A program made the translations under genes and the position numbers. The notes below the pieces were generated by a model. The model saw only the letters and a list, made by a program, of their open reading frames with translations. It had not been told where the DNA came from and made no database searches. Source: JAJPKR01 sp050746125 (lineage in GTDB: Bacteria; Acidobacteriota; Terriglobia; Terriglobales; SCQP01). Taken from it: a DNA stretch of 64,000 nt. This document shows positions 52,616 through 61,232 of this stretch, piece after piece. Numbering within the stretch: the stretch's first letter is position 1; each line of letters opens with the position of its first letter. The stretch lies in contig JBOGKX010000195.1 of the NCBI GenBank assembly GCA_050746125.1, forward strand, positions 1 through 64,000. Reading direction: 5' to 3'.

Positions 52616-53311
52616 TTAGCCCGTCGCGGGCACGGTCTTGACACCGGGCGGCGGCGTGAAGCGGAAGAGCGACGAAGGCAGGCGTATATTGGCCTGAATT
52701 TGCGAAAGGCGAAAGTCGATCTGGGTGCCGTCCTGTTGGCGAATTACGATGCGCGTAATGTCGTAGGCGGGCGAGATCTCGAGCAAAACTTCGCGGAACC
52801 GGTCTTTCAGGAAACGCGGCGCGCCACGAATGACCTTGTCGCCCGGCGTCAACGGATCGAGTCCGCCGAAACTCAGGCCGGCCATCTCGCGGTTCAGGTT
52901 CATTTTTCCAAGCAGCCAGCGCAGCGGCGTGCGCAGATCGGAGGAGTTCTTGATGGTTTGCTCCTGGGCTTGCGAGTCGCCGGCGACATAGAGCCAGGCG
53001 CGGCGCCCGTCCACGAGAAAAATCTTGGCTTGCGGCTGGCGATATTGCCAGAGCATCTTGCCCGGCTTGCGGAGATACAGAACGCCCGACTCTTCCCGGT
53101 TCTGCCCGCCGCCGGTGTAGATTTCGGTGAAATCCGCGCGCATGGTGGTCAGCGAGTCGTAGCGCGCGTTCACGATTTGGATCAGCTCATCGAGCGCCGG
53201 CTCCGAGGGGGCCGGTCGCGCCGCGGCGTACCCGGCCAAAATCGAAGAACATAGCAGGACAAGCGCCGGTTTTGAGAGCCGCCGCACCCTCCAGTGTAGG
53301 CGCGGATTCAC
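52616..53311 (-). CDS. LolA-like outer-membrane lipoprotein carrier protein
   Basis: A 231-residue periplasmic carrier. A basic N-terminus and hydrophobic segment (PALVLLCSSILAGYAAA) form the signal peptide. The body shows the LolA pattern: LDELIQIVNARYDSLTTMRADFTEIYT, ESGVLYLRKPGKMLWQYRQPQ, FLVDGRRAWLYV, and late LEISPAYDITRIVIRQQDG. LolA shuttles lipoproteins across the periplasm, which implies a diderm envelope. Start is the GTG at 53311, overlapping the recN stop (GTGA). Confidence 0.85.
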   Translation of the reverse strand: MNPRLHWRVRRLSKPALVLLCSSILAGYAAARPAPSEPALDELIQIVNARYDSLTTMRADFTEIYTGGGQNREESGVLYLRKPGKMLWQYRQPQAKIFLVDGRRAWLYVAGDSQAQEQTIKNSSDLRTPLRWLLGKMNLNREMAGLSFGGLDPLTPGDKVIRGAPRFLKDRFREVLLEISPAYDITRIVIRQQDGTQIDFRLSQIQANIRLPSSLFRFTPPPGVKTVPATG

Positions 53312-54993
53312 GCTGACTGCGCTCGCTCGAGCAGCTCGGCGGCGTGCTGGCGGGCGGTCGCGCTGGCTTGCCCGCTGAGCATGCGCGCCACTTCTTCGAC
53401 CCGCTCGGCGCCCGTCAGGACGGCAACCTCGGTCACCGCGCGGCCGCCGCGCCGCGCCTTTTCGACCCGCAGATGATGGCCGGCAAAGGAAGCGATTTGG
53501 GCGAGATGGGTGACGCAAAGCACCTGGTAGCGGCCGCCCAACTGGTGCAGCTTGCGGCCAACCGCCTCGGCGGCGCGCCCGCCAATTCCGGCATCGATCT
53601 CGTCGAAGACCAAAGTGCGAGCGGCAACTGGCCGGTCCCGCGGCCGTCCCTCGATCGCCACCTGCAAGGCCAGCAACAAGCGCGACAGCTCGCCTCCGGA
53701 GGCGATATCAGCCACCGGTTTCGACGGCTCGCCGGGATTGGTCGTAGCGAAAAATTGCAGGTGGTCCCAGCCAAGCGGGCCCCAGGCCTCGGGGCCGGGC
53801 GGCGCCGCGGCAAACTCGACCGAGAATTGCACCTTCATGGCCAAGTCGGCGGCCTGACGAGTGACGGCGGCGCCGAGCGACGCGGCGGCGGCGCGCCGCT
53901 GTGCGGAACGAGCGTCCGCCAGTTCCCGGTAGCGCCGCTCGGCGGCATCCGCTTCGGCGCGCAGGCGCGCGTGATGCTCCTGGGCATTTTCGACCCCATC
54001 GAGGCGGCTTTCGAGTTGCTCGGCTAGGGCCATGGCGTCGGCCAGCGTGGGACCGTATTTCCGCTTCATGCGATCGAGCAGAATCAGCCGCTCCTCGACC
54101 GCCGCCAGGCGTTGGGCCGTGTCCTCTTGTGCTTCCGTCCAGGGGCGTAGGGAAGCGGCAATGTCTTCCAGCTCCGTGCGCGCCGAAGCCAGGCGCGGTA
54201 CGAGCTCCATGGCGCGGGGGTCGAGACGGGCTAATTCCTGCAGGTGCTTTTGAGCCAGCTTGATGCCGGTCGCGGCAGCTTCGGGCGCGTCGTACAGCGC
54301 GGCATAAGCGGTTTGCGCGTCGGCGGCGATGCGCTCGGCGTTGGCCAGCCGCAGGCGCTCTTGCTCGAGCTCGGTATCCTCGCCGGCGCGTAATTGCGCC
54401 GCCTGCAGCTCCTGCCGCTGAAAGCGCCACAGATCGGCCTGTTGCAGCCGCGCCTGCTCGTCTAGTTCCCATTGTGCGGCTTGCGCCCGCCGCTCGCGCC
54501 AGGCGGCGAAGGCGGCGCGGAGCCGCGGCAAGAGCTCTTCCCCGTCGCCGGCGTAGGCGTCGAGCAGTTCCAACTGCGCCGCTGGCGTAAACGCGACCAG
54601 CGCCTGGTTTTGCGCGTGCACGTCGCCCAGCACCGGGGCCAGCTGGCGCAAGACGGCGACCGTGGCGGGCCGGTCGTTGATCAGCACCCGGCCCCGTCCG
54701 CCCACTTCGCGGCGCACTATCACCGGCTCGGCGGCGGTGATGTCGAGCGCGTCGCGAACCTCTGCGGGCACGAGCCCGATGTCGATCTGGAACGCGCCGC
54801 TCACCCACGCCCGCTCCGCGCCGCTGCGCACGACCGCCGCGTCGGCGCGCTCGCCGAGCAGCAAACCGAGCGCATCCACCACGATGGACTTCCCCGAGCC
54901 GGTTTCACCTGTCAGGACGTTGAGGCCGGAGGCAAACTCGACTTCCAGGCGATCAATCAGGGCGTAGTTTTCGATATGGAGCGAAAGCAGCAC
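53308..54993 (-). CDS. recN: DNA repair protein RecN
   Basis: An SMC-like ATPase of 561 residues that organises broken DNA ends during recombinational repair. Walker A is GETGSGKS (29-36), two coiled-coil arms span about 150-380, and the ABC signature and Walker B are in the C-terminal head: IASGGELSRLLLAL, then VFDEIDAGIGGRAAEAVG. Length is normal. It leads the recN-lolA pair on the minus strand. Confidence 0.95.
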   Translation of the reverse strand: MLLSLHIENYALIDRLEVEFASGLNVLTGETGSGKSIVVDALGLLLGERADAAVVRSGAERAWVSGAFQIDIGLVPAEVRDALDITAAEPVIVRREVGGRGRVLINDRPATVAVLRQLAPVLGDVHAQNQALVAFTPAAQLELLDAYAGDGEELLPRLRAAFAAWRERRAQAAQWELDEQARLQQADLWRFQRQELQAAQLRAGEDTELEQERLRLANAERIAADAQTAYAALYDAPEAAATGIKLAQKHLQELARLDPRAMELVPRLASARTELEDIAASLRPWTEAQEDTAQRLAAVEERLILLDRMKRKYGPTLADAMALAEQLESRLDGVENAQEHHARLRAEADAAERRYRELADARSAQRRAAAASLGAAVTRQAADLAMKVQFSVEFAAAPPGPEAWGPLGWDHLQFFATTNPGEPSKPVADIASGGELSRLLLALQVAIEGRPRDRPVAARTLVFDEIDAGIGGRAAEAVGRKLHQLGGRYQVLCVTHLAQIASFAGHHLRVEKARRGGRAVTEVAVLTGAERVEEVARMLSGQASATARQHAAELLERAQSA

Positions 54994-55060
54994 GGATGGG
55001 AGATTTTATTCCGAAACGGCGCCGGCGCGGCTGGAGCCGGACGGCTGGCAGCGGCGCGGC

Positions 55061-56212
55061 TCAGTCCGCCAGTTCGCGCAGCAGTTCGCGCGCGATGACG
55101 AGACGTTGGATCTCGCTCGTCCCCTCGCCGATCGTGCAAAGCTTCACGTCCCGGTAAAACTTTTCGGCGGGATAGTCCTTGATGAACCCATAGCCACCGT
55201 GGATCTGCACGCATTCATTGGCGGCGCGCACAGCCACCTCGCCAGCATAGAGCTTGGCCATGGAAGCTTGCCGGGTGACCGGCTGGCCGTTGTCCTTGAG
55301 CCAGGCGGCGCGGCGCGTGAGCAGGCGGGCCGCGTCGATCTCCGTCGCCATGTCGGCCAATTTCCACTGAATGGCCTCGAAGCTGGAGATCGGCCGGTCG
55401 AACTGCCGTCGCTGGGCGGCATAGCGGCGCGCCGCTTCGAACGCGCCGGTGGCCATGCCCACCGCCAGCGAAGCAATGCTGATCCGGCCGCCATCGAGGA
55501 CACGAAGCGCATCCACGAATCCGTGGCCTAATTCCCCCAGCAGATTGCCGGCCGGCACGCGGCAATCCTCGAAGATCAGTTCGGCGGTGTCGCTGGCGCG
55601 CATGCCCAGCTTGTTCTCTTTCTTGCCGGTGCGAAATCCGGGCGTGCCCTTTTCAACTACGAAGGCGGAGATGCCGTGTTTGCCGGCCTGACGGTCGGTG
55701 ACCGCCATGACTACGCAGACATCGGCGTAATGCCCGTTGGTCGTGAACGTCTTGGCGCCGTTCAACAACCAACCGTCGCCGTCGCGGCGCGCCGTGGTGC
55801 GCGTACCCGCCGCGTCGGAACCGGCGCCCGGCTCCGTCAGGCTCCAGCAGCCGATCCACTCGCCGCGCGCCAGCTTCGGCAGATAGTGGCGGCGCTGGCA
55901 GTCGTTGCCGCACAAAAAGATGTGGTTGGAGCAAAGCGAATTATGCGCGGCGACGATCAGGCCGATGCTGCCATCCACGCGCGAGAGCTCCTCGATGACC
56001 AGGGAATATTCCAAATAGCCAAGTCCGGCTCCCCCGTATTCGGCGGGGAAGATCACGCCCAGCACTCCAAGTTCGCCGATCTGGCGCAGCAGGTCGGCGG
56101 GCCAAGTCTGGTGTTCATCCCACTCCATGACATGGGGCGCGATTTCGCGCTCGGCAAAGGCGCGAATCTCGCGCTGCAGAGCCATCTGCTCAGGAGTCAA
56201 GGAAAAGTCCAT
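55061..56212 (-). CDS. Acyl-CoA dehydrogenase
   Basis: A 383-residue flavoprotein of the acyl-CoA dehydrogenase family, first step of beta-oxidation or of branched-chain acyl-CoA breakdown. Motifs: the FAD region WSLTEPGAGSDAAGT, MRASDTAELIFEDCRVP, the C-terminal IHGGYGFIKDYPAEKFYRDVK and the IGEGTSEIQRLV segment with the Glu typical of the short-chain/butyryl class. No electron-transfer flavoprotein gene is adjacent. A promoter is proposed at 56244-56273. Confidence 0.93.
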   Translation of the reverse strand: MDFSLTPEQMALQREIRAFAEREIAPHVMEWDEHQTWPADLLRQIGELGVLGVIFPAEYGGAGLGYLEYSLVIEELSRVDGSIGLIVAAHNSLCSNHIFLCGNDCQRRHYLPKLARGEWIGCWSLTEPGAGSDAAGTRTTARRDGDGWLLNGAKTFTTNGHYADVCVVMAVTDRQAGKHGISAFVVEKGTPGFRTGKKENKLGMRASDTAELIFEDCRVPAGNLLGELGHGFVDALRVLDGGRISIASLAVGMATGAFEAARRYAAQRRQFDRPISSFEAIQWKLADMATEIDAARLLTRRAAWLKDNGQPVTRQASMAKLYAGEVAVRAANECVQIHGGYGFIKDYPAEKFYRDVKLCTIGEGTSEIQRLVIARELLRELAD

Positions 56213-56243
56213 GTTGTCGACGGGGGGCGAGCGATCTCTTTTC

Positions 56244-56273
56244 TTTATAGCACTACTAATCGAGTGAAAACAA
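56244..56273 (-). promoter_or_regulatory. Candidate promoter of the acyl-CoA dehydrogenase gene
   Basis: On the minus strand TTGTTT (56273-56268) and TATAAA (56249-56244) are separated by 18 bases, with TGC just before the -10 (extended -10-like). The surrounding 60 bases are AT-rich, unlike the rest of the window. Transcription would start about 25 bases before the ATG at 56212. The -35 is a weak match. Confidence 0.42.
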
Positions 56274-56376
56274 AGGATTTAATTTTACCGGATGGTCGGG
56301 AAGCGGGCCGGCGATGATGGACGCGAGAACAGCTGTTCGCTTACCGCCCGATTCGCGTACGCTGAGCAGAGATCGA

Positions 56377-56520
56377 ATGGAAAAGAAGATCTTCTGGTCG
56401 GTTTTTGCGCTGCTGGGACTGGTCGCCGATTTCACACTGCCCTTCGTATGGGCGCTCGTCGCGACCGTGCCCGCACTCTACGTCAGTTGGTGGGTGGCCT
56501 ACCGCAGCGAATGGTTCTGA
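56377..56520 (+). CDS. Small one- or two-helix membrane protein
   Basis: A 47-residue protein, MEKKIFWSVFALLGLVADFT then a second hydrophobic stretch and WVAYRSEWF. It looks like a tight two-helix hairpin with a Lys-rich start. It resembles other unnamed short membrane proteins in Acidobacteriota; no function can be given. An earlier in-frame ATG at 56314 would add 21 residues of low-complexity sequence. Its existence as a gene rests on the membrane pattern and the start, so confidence is low. Confidence 0.4.
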   Translation: MEKKIFWSVFALLGLVADFTLPFVWALVATVPALYVSWWVAYRSEWF

Positions 56521-56552
56521 TGCTGCCACGCGGCACTGCCCGCGACGCATCG

Positions 56553-57572
56553 TCAGGCCGAGACGGGAATTTCGACTTCGGCTTCGCGCAGAAAGCGGGC
56601 TGCTTCCTCCGGAGGAGTGGGATTGATATAGAAGCCGCTGCCCCACTCAAATCCTGCCACCTTGGTCAAGCGCGGCATGTATTCGATATGCCAATGGTAG
56701 TAAGCGTTGCTGGGCTCTTGTAGGGGAGCGCTTTGCAAGACCAGGTTGTAGGCCGGATTTTCCAGCACCGAATCCGTTTTGATGAGCAACAGCTTTATGG
56801 CCCGGGCCAGATTCTCGAAGGCATGAGTAGGCGAGTCTTCGAAGCGGGATTCATGCTGCTTCGGGACCAGCCAGGTCTCGAACGGGAAGCGTGGCGCATA
56901 GGGTGATAGGGTCACGAAATCGTCATTTTCGGCAATCACGCGAATGCCGGCCTCTAATTCCTGGCGGATGATGTCGCAGTAGATGCAGCGCTCCTTGTAG
57001 TTGAAGTGATGCTTGGCGCCATCCACCTGCTCGCGAATTTCCTTGGGCACGATGGGCAGCGCGATCAGTTGCGAGTGGGTGTGCTCGAGCGAGGCGCCGG
57101 CGGCGAGGCCTTGATTCTTGAAGACCAGCACATAGCGAAAGCGGCGGTCTTTTTTGAGGTCGAGCATGCGATCGCGAAAGGCCCAGAGCACGTCTTCGAT
57201 GCCCTTTTCACTCAGCATCGCCAGGGTCTTGGAGTGGTCCGGCGTCTCGATGATCACTTCGTGGGCGCCGATGCCATTCATCTTGTCGAACAGCCCCTCG
57301 CCCTGGCGGCTAAGCTCGCCTTCGATGCCCAGCGCCGGGTATTTGTTGGGGATCACCCGCACCGACCACCCCGGGCTATTGGGGCCGGAACCGTTGCCGC
57401 GATACGCCAGGATTTCGGGCGGCGTCTTCGCCTCATTGCCGGGACAGAACGGACAAAAACCGCCGCTCGTGATTTCGCTTTTTTCACGGACAAAATCGCT
57501 GGGGCGGCGGGCGCGATCGCTGGAAATGATTACCCAGCGGCCAGTGATGGGGTCTTTGCGAAGTTCGGGCAC
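56553..57572 (-). CDS. galT: Galactose-1-phosphate uridylyltransferase
   Basis: Exchanges UDP between UDP-glucose and galactose 1-phosphate in the Leloir pathway. The 339-residue HIT-superfamily product has the zinc-binding CPFCPGNE (Cys40, Cys43), VIPNKYPALG, EHTHSQLIALP, the second zinc region ERCIYCDII, and the catalytic region YYHWHIEYMPRL, where the HxH pattern has Trp between the His. This is the form found in a common non-E. coli branch. No galK or galE is next to it. Confidence 0.9.
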   Translation of the reverse strand: MPELRKDPITGRWVIISSDRARRPSDFVREKSEITSGGFCPFCPGNEAKTPPEILAYRGNGSGPNSPGWSVRVIPNKYPALGIEGELSRQGEGLFDKMNGIGAHEVIIETPDHSKTLAMLSEKGIEDVLWAFRDRMLDLKKDRRFRYVLVFKNQGLAAGASLEHTHSQLIALPIVPKEIREQVDGAKHHFNYKERCIYCDIIRQELEAGIRVIAENDDFVTLSPYAPRFPFETWLVPKQHESRFEDSPTHAFENLARAIKLLLIKTDSVLENPAYNLVLQSAPLQEPSNAYYHWHIEYMPRLTKVAGFEWGSGFYINPTPPEEAARFLREAEVEIPVSA

Positions 57573-57621
57573 GTCGAAAAATGGTCTCCAGGGATCGTGG
57601 CGGCGCGCCCGCTGGAACCGC

Positions 57622-58110
57622 TCACTCGGCCCAAAATGCGTCCCGATGCAATTCCAGCTCGGGATGTGAGCCGTGCGGCTGGTAAACGGCCACTACATCG
57701 AAGCGAAAGCGGCCCATATAGCCCTTCCGCCGACGATAGGCACGTGCCAGGCGAACCAACTGCCGCCGCTTGTCGAAGTCCACCGCGCGCAGAGCCGAGT
57801 AGTCGTCCCGGCGAAAGCGGCTTTTCACCTCGACAAATACCAGAACTCCACCCTCCCAGCCAATCAGGTCCAATTCCCCTCTACGGCGCGGGAAGCGGTA
57901 GTTCCGAGCCACGATTGTATACCCCTGGCCGCGAAGGAACCAGTAGGCGAGTTCCTCACCTTGGCGGCCCAATACATGCTGTGGATTGACAGGGGGGCGA
58001 GGATGGAGCCTATGCGCTAGCGACTCGAGCCGGGCCAGGCAGCGAGCGCGCAACGGCAGTGGAGAACCGGAGACGACTACCGGCCGGAGAGGATTGAAGT
58101 CGAAAGCCAT
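57622..58110 (-). CDS. yraN: YraN/UPF0102 family endonuclease-like protein
   Basis: A 162-residue protein with the YraN core: LGRQGEELAYWFLRGQGYTIVARNYRFPRRRGELDLIGWEGGVLVFVEVKSR. It contains the PD-(D/E)xK-type pattern E...GELDLI...VFVEVK seen in Holliday-junction-resolvase-like nucleases. About 45 residues of basic, low-complexity sequence precede the core, longer than in most homologues. The ATG at 58110 is preferred; the frame is open upstream only inside the aminotransferase gene. It sits between the aminotransferase and galT genes. Confidence 0.88.
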   Translation of the reverse strand: MAFDFNPLRPVVVSGSPLPLRARCLARLESLAHRLHPRPPVNPQHVLGRQGEELAYWFLRGQGYTIVARNYRFPRRRGELDLIGWEGGVLVFVEVKSRFRRDDYSALRAVDFDKRRQLVRLARAYRRRKGYMGRFRFDVVAVYQPHGSHPELELHRDAFWAE

Positions 58111-58163
58111 GGTGCCGGCGCAAGAGTGACCCGGGCCGGCACCACTATAGCTCTTCGGCTCCC

Positions 58164-59510
58164 CTATCGGCCCAGGCTCTTCTCTTCCTCGGCAAGGCAC
58201 GATTCCAAAATGGAAAGCGCGGTATCCACGTCGCGCCGGCTGCAAAGGAGCGGCGGCATCAGGCGAATGGTATTGGCGCCGCAACCCAAAATCAGCAGCC
58301 CGCGGTTGAATGCAGCTTGGATCAGGCGATTGCGGCTTTCGGGGTTGCGAATCCGCAAGCGTTGATCGGAGACGATCTCGATGCCGATCATGAGGCCCAG
58401 GCCCCGCACGTCGCCCACCAACCGAAAGCGCAGTGGCCATTTCCGCAGCTTTTCCATGGCATAGGCGCCCACTTCGGCGCAGTTGCGGATCAATTCGGAC
58501 TCCAAAAGCTTGAGCGTCGCCAAGGCCGCCGCCAGGCAAACCGGATTGCCGCCGAAGGTGGATGCGTGGGCACCCGGACCCCAATCCATCAGGCCGGCGC
58601 GCGCTAGGGTGACGCCCAGGGGCATGCCGCTGGCGACTCCCTTGGCTGCGGTCACGACGTCCGGCTCGACGCCGAAGTGCTGAATGGCCCACATCTTTCC
58701 CGTGCGTCCACAGCCGGATTGCACTTCATCCACCACCATCAAAATGCCGTTCCGGTCACAGATCCTGCGTATTTCGCGCACGAACTCGATCGGGGGCACG
58801 ACGTAGCCGCCCTCGCCTTGCACCGGCTCCATGAAAAGCGCGGCCACCTCGTTGGCCGGCGTGGTGGTTTGAAACAGCCGGTCGAGTTCCTCCAGGCAAG
58901 CTGCCGTTACGTCGGAAGCGCCCAGCAGCGGATGGTAAGTGTCGGGATAAGGGATGTGAAAAAAGCCCGGCACCAGGGGGGAGAAACGCGCCCGCTGCGC
59001 GATCTTGCTGCTGGTCAGCGAGAGCGCGCCGAAAGTACGCCCATGGAAGGAATTGTAAAAGCCGATGACCAACTGCCGGCCCGTATGGTAGCGAGCCAGC
59101 TTGATCGCCGCTTCGTTGGCTTCCGCGCCCGAGTTGCCGTAATAAATCCGGTGCGGCCCCGGCATTGGCGCCAGGCGCGAGAGCGCCTCGGCGCACGCCA
59201 CCATCTGCTCGTAATAAAAGTCGGTGCCCGACATGTGGATCAAAGTCGCGGCTTGCTGCTGAATCGCAGCCACCACCTCGGGATGACAATGGCCGGTCGA
59301 GCAGACGGCAATGCCGGCGCTGAAGTCGAGGAACTCGTTGCCGTCGACGTCGGTCACCATCATGCCGCGGCCGCTCTGTGCCACCAGCGGGTAGTCCCGG
59401 GTATACGAAGGAGAAATGTACTCGCGATCGCCGGCCAGCACCCGGCGGGCATTGGGACCTGGCAGGGCGCTACGAATTTGGGGCGTATTTTGCACTTCCG
59501 TGGAAATCAT
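58164..59510 (-). CDS. Class III PLP-dependent aminotransferase (acetylornithine/GABA type)
   Basis: A 448-residue class III aminotransferase. Motifs: FLDFSAGIAVCSTGHCHPEV, YYGNSGAEANEAAIKLAR, SFHGRTFGALSLTSS, the EPVQGEGGYVVPP segment, VVDEVQSGCGRTG, and the PLP lysine in VTAAKGVASGMPLG. The extra N-terminal segment and length fit the GabT-like 'acetyl ornithine aminotransferase family' rather than ArgD of arginine synthesis; no arginine genes are nearby. Start ATG 59510; 17 further residues in frame upstream are less likely. Confidence 0.87.
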   Translation of the reverse strand: MISTEVQNTPQIRSALPGPNARRVLAGDREYISPSYTRDYPLVAQSGRGMMVTDVDGNEFLDFSAGIAVCSTGHCHPEVVAAIQQQAATLIHMSGTDFYYEQMVACAEALSRLAPMPGPHRIYYGNSGAEANEAAIKLARYHTGRQLVIGFYNSFHGRTFGALSLTSSKIAQRARFSPLVPGFFHIPYPDTYHPLLGASDVTAACLEELDRLFQTTTPANEVAALFMEPVQGEGGYVVPPIEFVREIRRICDRNGILMVVDEVQSGCGRTGKMWAIQHFGVEPDVVTAAKGVASGMPLGVTLARAGLMDWGPGAHASTFGGNPVCLAAALATLKLLESELIRNCAEVGAYAMEKLRKWPLRFRLVGDVRGLGLMIGIEIVSDQRLRIRNPESRNRLIQAAFNRGLLILGCGANTIRLMPPLLCSRRDVDTALSILESCLAEEEKSLGR

Positions 59511-59523
59511 CCAAAACCTCGAA

Positions 59524-59546
59524 ATCCCCGCCGCGAGCGGCGGGAT
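59524..59546 (-). terminator. Strong hairpin between cysS and aminotransferase
   Basis: The arms ATCCC(C)GCCG and CGGCGGGAT pair with one bulged base around a CGAG loop. On the minus strand it lies about 180 bases after cysS and 14 bases before the aminotransferase ATG. It could end cysS transcription or fold in the leader of the aminotransferase message, where it would lie over the ribosome binding region. Only a short T-rich tail follows. Confidence 0.35.
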
Positions 59547-59725
59547 CAAACGGCGGATCACTCATTGCGTTCGGCTCGCGCCGTATCGGGGCGGCGGGCC
59601 GCGGCGTGTGCGGGAAGGAAGGGCCGCGAGTGAATCCTAATCGGAGCCGAAGAGGCTAGGTCGGGCCGCCGACGGCAGGGCCGCGGCGGAGATGCGGGCG
59701 CGGGTTGATCGGATCTCGAGCATGA

Positions 59726-61144
59726 CTATTTGCGGCGCCAGCGAACGCCGCCACCCTTGACATCTTCGACCAAAATATCGGCCGCCTCGAGCTCGGCGCG
59801 AATGGCATCGGCACGAGCGAAGTCACGCCGTTGCCGCGCCCCATCCCGCTCGCGCAATCGCTCTTCGATAGCCGCCTCGCTCAGGCCCGGGGCTAAGTTC
59901 ATTTTCTCACGATCGGCGATGGCGAGCACGGCAAAGACTCGATCGAAAAGTTGCAACAAGGCCTGGCATTCGTCGCGGTTGCCGGCCCGAAACCGGCCTT
60001 GATCGAGGGCGACATTGGCCTCGCGCACGAGTTCAAAAATCGCCGCCAATGCCTCAGCGGTATTGAGGTTATCGGCCAGGCTGGCGATGAAAGCGGCGCG
60101 CGCGACGGCGATCTTCTCCGTCAATTCGGCCTCCGTGCCGGCGACTAGCGAGGCGGCGCGAAGACGATCACGAAACGTAACCAGCCGGTCCACGGCGGCG
60201 GCGGCTTGCTGCAGGCCCTCCAACGTGAAGTTCAGCTGCCGGCGATAAGGGACGGAGGCCAGCAAGTAACGGATGGCGCTGGGGCGGAATCCGCGCTGCG
60301 TCAGATCGCGCAGGGTATAGAAATTCCCCAACGATTTCGACATCTTTTCGCCGTTGACCAGCAAGAACTCGACGTGCATCCAGCAATGCACGAACCGCTT
60401 GCCGGTGACGGCCTCGGCCTGGGCGATCTCGTTTTCATGATGGGGGAAGATCAGGTCCGTGCCGCCGGCATGGAGGTCGAAGCTCTCGCCGAGGCATTGC
60501 ATGGACATCACCGAGCACTCGATGTGCCAGCCGGGGCGGCCGGGGCCCCAGGGGCTGGGCCAACTGGGCTCGCCCGGCTTGTGGGCCTTCCAAAGCACGA
60601 AATCGCGCGCCTCTTCCTTCTCATACAGGTCGGTCTCGACTCGGGCGCCCACCTGCAAGGCGTTCAAGTCCTTGCCGGAAAGGCGGCCGTAGGCGGGGAA
60701 GCTGCTGACTCGGAAATAAACCGACCCGTCGCTGGCATAGGCATGGCCGCCGGCCACCAGGCGCTCGATCCAAGCAACCATTTGCGGCACGTAATCGGTT
60801 GCCTTGAGCAAATGTCCGGGCGCCAAGATGTCCAACTGTGCTAAATCGTCGACGAAGGCCTGCGTATAGATCGCGGCGTGCTCGGCAACGGAGCGGCCGG
60901 CGGCCTGGGCGCGCTCGATCATCTTGTCGTCCACGTCGGTGATATTTAGAACGCTGTTCAGCGACCAGCCTTGGCTGAGGAGAAAGCGTTGCAGCACGTC
61001 CGCCGCCACGAAGGTGCGGTAGTTGCCAATGTGACCGTAGTCGTAAACGGTCAAGCCGCAGGTGTACATGCGCAGCTGCTTGCCGTCGCTCGGCGCAAGC
61101 GGTTCAACCCGGCGGGCAAGCGAGTTGTAGAGGCGCATATCCAT
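59726..61144 (-). CDS. cysS: Cysteinyl-tRNA synthetase
   Basis: Charges tRNA-Cys. The 472-residue class I synthetase has YTCGLTVYDYGHIGN, where the HIGH motif reads HIGN, zinc ligands in that Cys and in WHIECSVMSMQCLGE and HHENE, and the KMSKS loop GEKMSKSLGN. The C-terminal DALR-type anticodon domain is helical. Two starts are close, ATG 61144 and 61138; the first is used. The long open frame upstream is not supported. Divergent from the radical SAM gene. Confidence 0.95.
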   Translation of the reverse strand: MDMRLYNSLARRVEPLAPSDGKQLRMYTCGLTVYDYGHIGNYRTFVAADVLQRFLLSQGWSLNSVLNITDVDDKMIERAQAAGRSVAEHAAIYTQAFVDDLAQLDILAPGHLLKATDYVPQMVAWIERLVAGGHAYASDGSVYFRVSSFPAYGRLSGKDLNALQVGARVETDLYEKEEARDFVLWKAHKPGEPSWPSPWGPGRPGWHIECSVMSMQCLGESFDLHAGGTDLIFPHHENEIAQAEAVTGKRFVHCWMHVEFLLVNGEKMSKSLGNFYTLRDLTQRGFRPSAIRYLLASVPYRRQLNFTLEGLQQAAAAVDRLVTFRDRLRAASLVAGTEAELTEKIAVARAAFIASLADNLNTAEALAAIFELVREANVALDQGRFRAGNRDECQALLQLFDRVFAVLAIADREKMNLAPGLSEAAIEERLRERDGARQRRDFARADAIRAELEAADILVEDVKGGGVRWRRK

Positions 61145-61232
61145 GGCGGCCAAGGCGCATTGTAACAGCCGCGGGCGGCCTGCCTTTCGGTTCCGCGCAC
61201 GGGTCGCGGGCGGCCGCGGGCGGTCGCGTATC

